A stretch of 37,462 nucleotides of DNA, taken from assembly GCA_025055055.1 (NCBI GenBank), contig JANWYX010000196.1, positions 1-37,462 on the forward strand. Reading direction: 5' to 3'. Position numbers and translations under genes: made by a program. Each line of letters opens with the position of its first letter. Position 1 is the first letter of the stretch. Under the pieces are notes generated by a model. The model saw only the letters and a program-made list of their open reading frames with translations, had not been told where the DNA came from and did no database searches. This document shows positions 32,199 to 37,462 of this stretch, one piece after another. This DNA comes from Caldilinea sp. GTDB lineage: Bacteria; Chloroflexota; Anaerolineae; Caldilineales; Caldilineaceae.

Positions 32199-33031
32199 GA
32201 GTGCGCCGTCGAGTGTGGAAGGTGCGCTGAAGTTGCTTCGTCCATCGGGAATGGAAAACGCACCGGCGTGCCGGCCGCGCGCAGCTGTTCCTTGATTTCC
32301 AAAATGCTGATCTCTCGGAAGTGAAAGAGGCTGGCGGCCAAGGCGGCGGCGGCTCCACCTTCGGTGAGCGCCTGCACAAAGTGCTCCGGCCGACCGGCGC
32401 CCCCGCTGGCGATCACCGGGATAGAGACGGCGTCGCTGATGGCGCGCGTCAGCGGGATGTCGTAGCCTTCCTTGGTGCCGTCGCCGTCCATGGAGGTGAG
32501 CAGAATCTCGCCCGCGCCTCGTCGCTCCACTTCGCGCGCCCATTCCACTGCGTCGATGCCGGTGTTGATGCGACCGCCGTTCACGAAGACGTCCCAGCCC
32601 GGTCCGCGTTCGGCGAGCTCCTGGCCGCGTCTTCGCCGCGCATCGATGGCTACCACGATGCACTGGCTGCCGAAGCGCGTCGCCGCTTCCGTGATCAGGG
32701 ATGGATTGCGCACCGCTGCGCTGTTGACGCTCACTTTGTCGGCGCCGGCCAGCAGAATGGCACGCATGTCCTCCACGGTGCGGATGCCGCCGCCGACCGT
32801 AAAGGGGATGAAGACGCTGTCCGCCACGCGGCGCACCATGTCGATCACGATAGCGCGCGCTTCATGCGTCGCCGTAATGTCGAGAAAGACCAGCTCGTCG
32901 GCGCCCTCGCGGTCATAAACTTGCGCCTGCGCCACAGGATCGCCGGCGTCGATCAGGTCGATGAAGTTCACGCCCTTGACAACGCGGCCGTCTTTCACAT
33001 CCAAACAAGGAATGATGCGTTTCGCCAACAT
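32195..33031 (-). CDS. hisF: Imidazole glycerol phosphate synthase cyclase subunit
   Basis: HisF, the cyclase subunit of imidazole glycerol phosphate synthase, 278 residues. It uses ammonia from the glutaminase HisH to form imidazole glycerol phosphate and AICAR. The TIM barrel has both catalytic Asp residues, in RIIPCLDVKDGRVVKGVNF and VVAIDARRRRGQE, plus FTVGGGIRT and ITSMDGDGT-like LLTSMDGDGTKEGYD. The C-terminus is about 20 residues longer than usual. The ATG at 33031 lies 8 bp after the HisA-Nudix stop. No hisH is in this cluster, so the glutaminase must be elsewhere. Confidence 0.96.
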   Translation of the reverse strand: MLAKRIIPCLDVKDGRVVKGVNFIDLIDAGDPVAQAQVYDREGADELVFLDITATHEARAIVIDMVRRVADSVFIPFTVGGGIRTVEDMRAILLAGADKVSVNSAAVRNPSLITEAATRFGSQCIVVAIDARRRRGQELAERGPGWDVFVNGGRINTGIDAVEWAREVERRGAGEILLTSMDGDGTKEGYDIPLTRAISDAVSIPVIASGGAGRPEHFVQALTEGGAAAALAASLFHFREISILEIKEQLRAAGTPVRFPFPMDEATSAHLPHSTAHS

Positions 33032-33039
33032 ATTGACTA

Positions 33040-34302
<1,263 letters not shown>

Positions 34303-34593
34303 CTATGAAAACCTTGCTAAGCCGTTTTGATGCATCAAGTTAACCATTTCAATAAACAGCACTTTACCACAACTCTGTCCAGGGGAACGTAACTTACCAT
34401 CCTCAAAAATTCGCTTCAGGCGGAGCTTTCCAAGACAGGCGTTGCACGAAGAAACGGGCGTAGTTGGCGCTTCTGTATGCACCCCATGTAGAATGGGTGT
34501 GCGCTGACCATCGACACATCAACTCAACAAAAGACGCAAAAAAGCGAAAGAACCAACGACGGACGAGGAAACGGATCAGATCTGGAGTCACGT
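34303..34593. promoter_or_regulatory. Divergent promoter region hisA / avtA
   Basis: About 290 bp between two divergent amino acid genes. It holds a perfect 12-bp palindrome TTGATGCATCAA (34327-34338), 24 bases before hisA, a likely place for an operator. A bulged hairpin (34479-34502, GCACCCCAT / ATGGGTGTGC) lies nearer avtA. I found no histidine-rich leader peptide, T-box or terminator, and no promoter with two good hexamers. Confidence 0.35.
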
Positions 34594-35859
<1,266 letters not shown>

Positions 35860-35950
35860 CGCCTCGCCCTGACTCCCCACCCCTTATCCCTAATGCAACG
35901 TATTCCCTTGAATCGGTGTGAATGAACGCGATCCGAAGCGGTCTCCTGGC

Positions 35951-35980
35951 TTGGAGGCGAGATCGAGGCAATGCTAGAAT
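35951..35980 (+). promoter_or_regulatory. Candidate extended -10 promoter of guaB
   Basis: TTGGAG (35951-35956) and TAGAAT (35975-35980) with an 18-bp spacer; the -10 is preceded by TGC, an extended -10. It is about 98 bases before guaB. The -35 is poor, so confidence is modest. Confidence 0.35.
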
Positions 35981-35995
35981 GTTTTCAGGAGAGAT

Positions 35996-36069
35996 GATTT
36001 GAGATAGGGTTGAGATAGGGGCGATTTGAGACAGGGGTGATTCGAGATAGGGCGATTCGAGACGAGGGA
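35996..36069 (+). repeat. Degenerate tandem repeat (about 15 bp x 5) before guaB
   Basis: Five imperfect copies of GATTYGAGAYAGGGG run from 35996 to 36069, the second lacking its first bases. The last copy supplies the GGGAG ribosome site of guaB. On the transcript this makes a purine-rich 5' leader. Confidence 0.75.
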
Positions 36070-36077
36070 GACTTGTC

Positions 36078-37462
<1,385 letters not shown>

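Noticed and set aside
34403..34591. Possible histidine-rich leader peptide before hisA
   Set aside because: The minus-strand ORF has only two His codons and no terminator follows it.

Overview
The window is about 37.5 kb of dense, GC-rich bacterial chromosome with roughly 25 protein genes on both strands. I see no tRNA, rRNA, phage, insertion sequence or CRISPR array. The gene mix (7TM hybrid histidine kinase, extra GroEL-like protein, DUF58/transglutaminase pair, two nucleoside hydrolases with a PfkB-type kinase, compact his cluster) resembles Chloroflexota of the Caldilinea/Anaerolineae type. That placement is from memory of family distributions; no taxonomic marker gene is present.

Left third (1-11950): a cold-shock protein gene overlaps a SlyD-like prolyl isomerase gene and ends in a clear terminator. 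On the minus strand follow a 65-residue small protein and a Gfo/Idh/MocA oxidoreductase. Then come polyphosphate kinase ppk1, a secreted VIT/VWA protein, an orphan PyrK-like flavin/2Fe-2S protein (minus), and a DUF58 - transglutaminase pair overlapping by 4 bp.

Middle (11950-19660): a branched-chain amino acid operon, ilvB-ilvN-ilvC-(short pyruvate kinase)-leuA. Its 5' leader is a complete ribosome-mediated attenuator: a consensus sigma70-type promoter, a 31-codon leader peptide with 17 Val/Leu/Ile codons, three mutually exclusive pairings and a perfect 11-bp terminator. A pyruvate kinase catalytic core lacking the regulatory domain sits between ilvC and leuA. A small ORF with a full-length Shine-Dalgarno and an 18-bp tandem repeat overlaps the leuA start.

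Right of this (19660-22922) is a nucleoside/sugar salvage group: two diverged nucleoside hydrolases and a PfkB-family kinase with Asn in place of the usual catalytic Asp. On the minus strand (28175-22916) lie a hybrid histidine kinase, a GroEL-like protein with eroded ATPase motifs, and an Asp-box propeller protein 2 bp downstream of it. Next are a second Gfo/Idh/MocA oxidoreductase (minus) and a glycerophosphodiester phosphodiesterase whose translation start region is tandemly duplicated.

The right end (30635-34302, minus) is a his cluster: a HisA-Nudix fusion, hisF, hisI, hisE, and a NudC-type NADH/NAD pyrophosphatase. Divergent from it is avtA (valine-pyruvate aminotransferase), then guaB (IMP dehydrogenase), which runs off the window.

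Most interesting: the complete ilv attenuator, the HisA-Nudix fusion, the GroEL-like protein coupled to a beta-propeller gene, the pyruvate kinase core inside an ilv/leu operon, and several short tandem duplications placed on translation-initiation regions.
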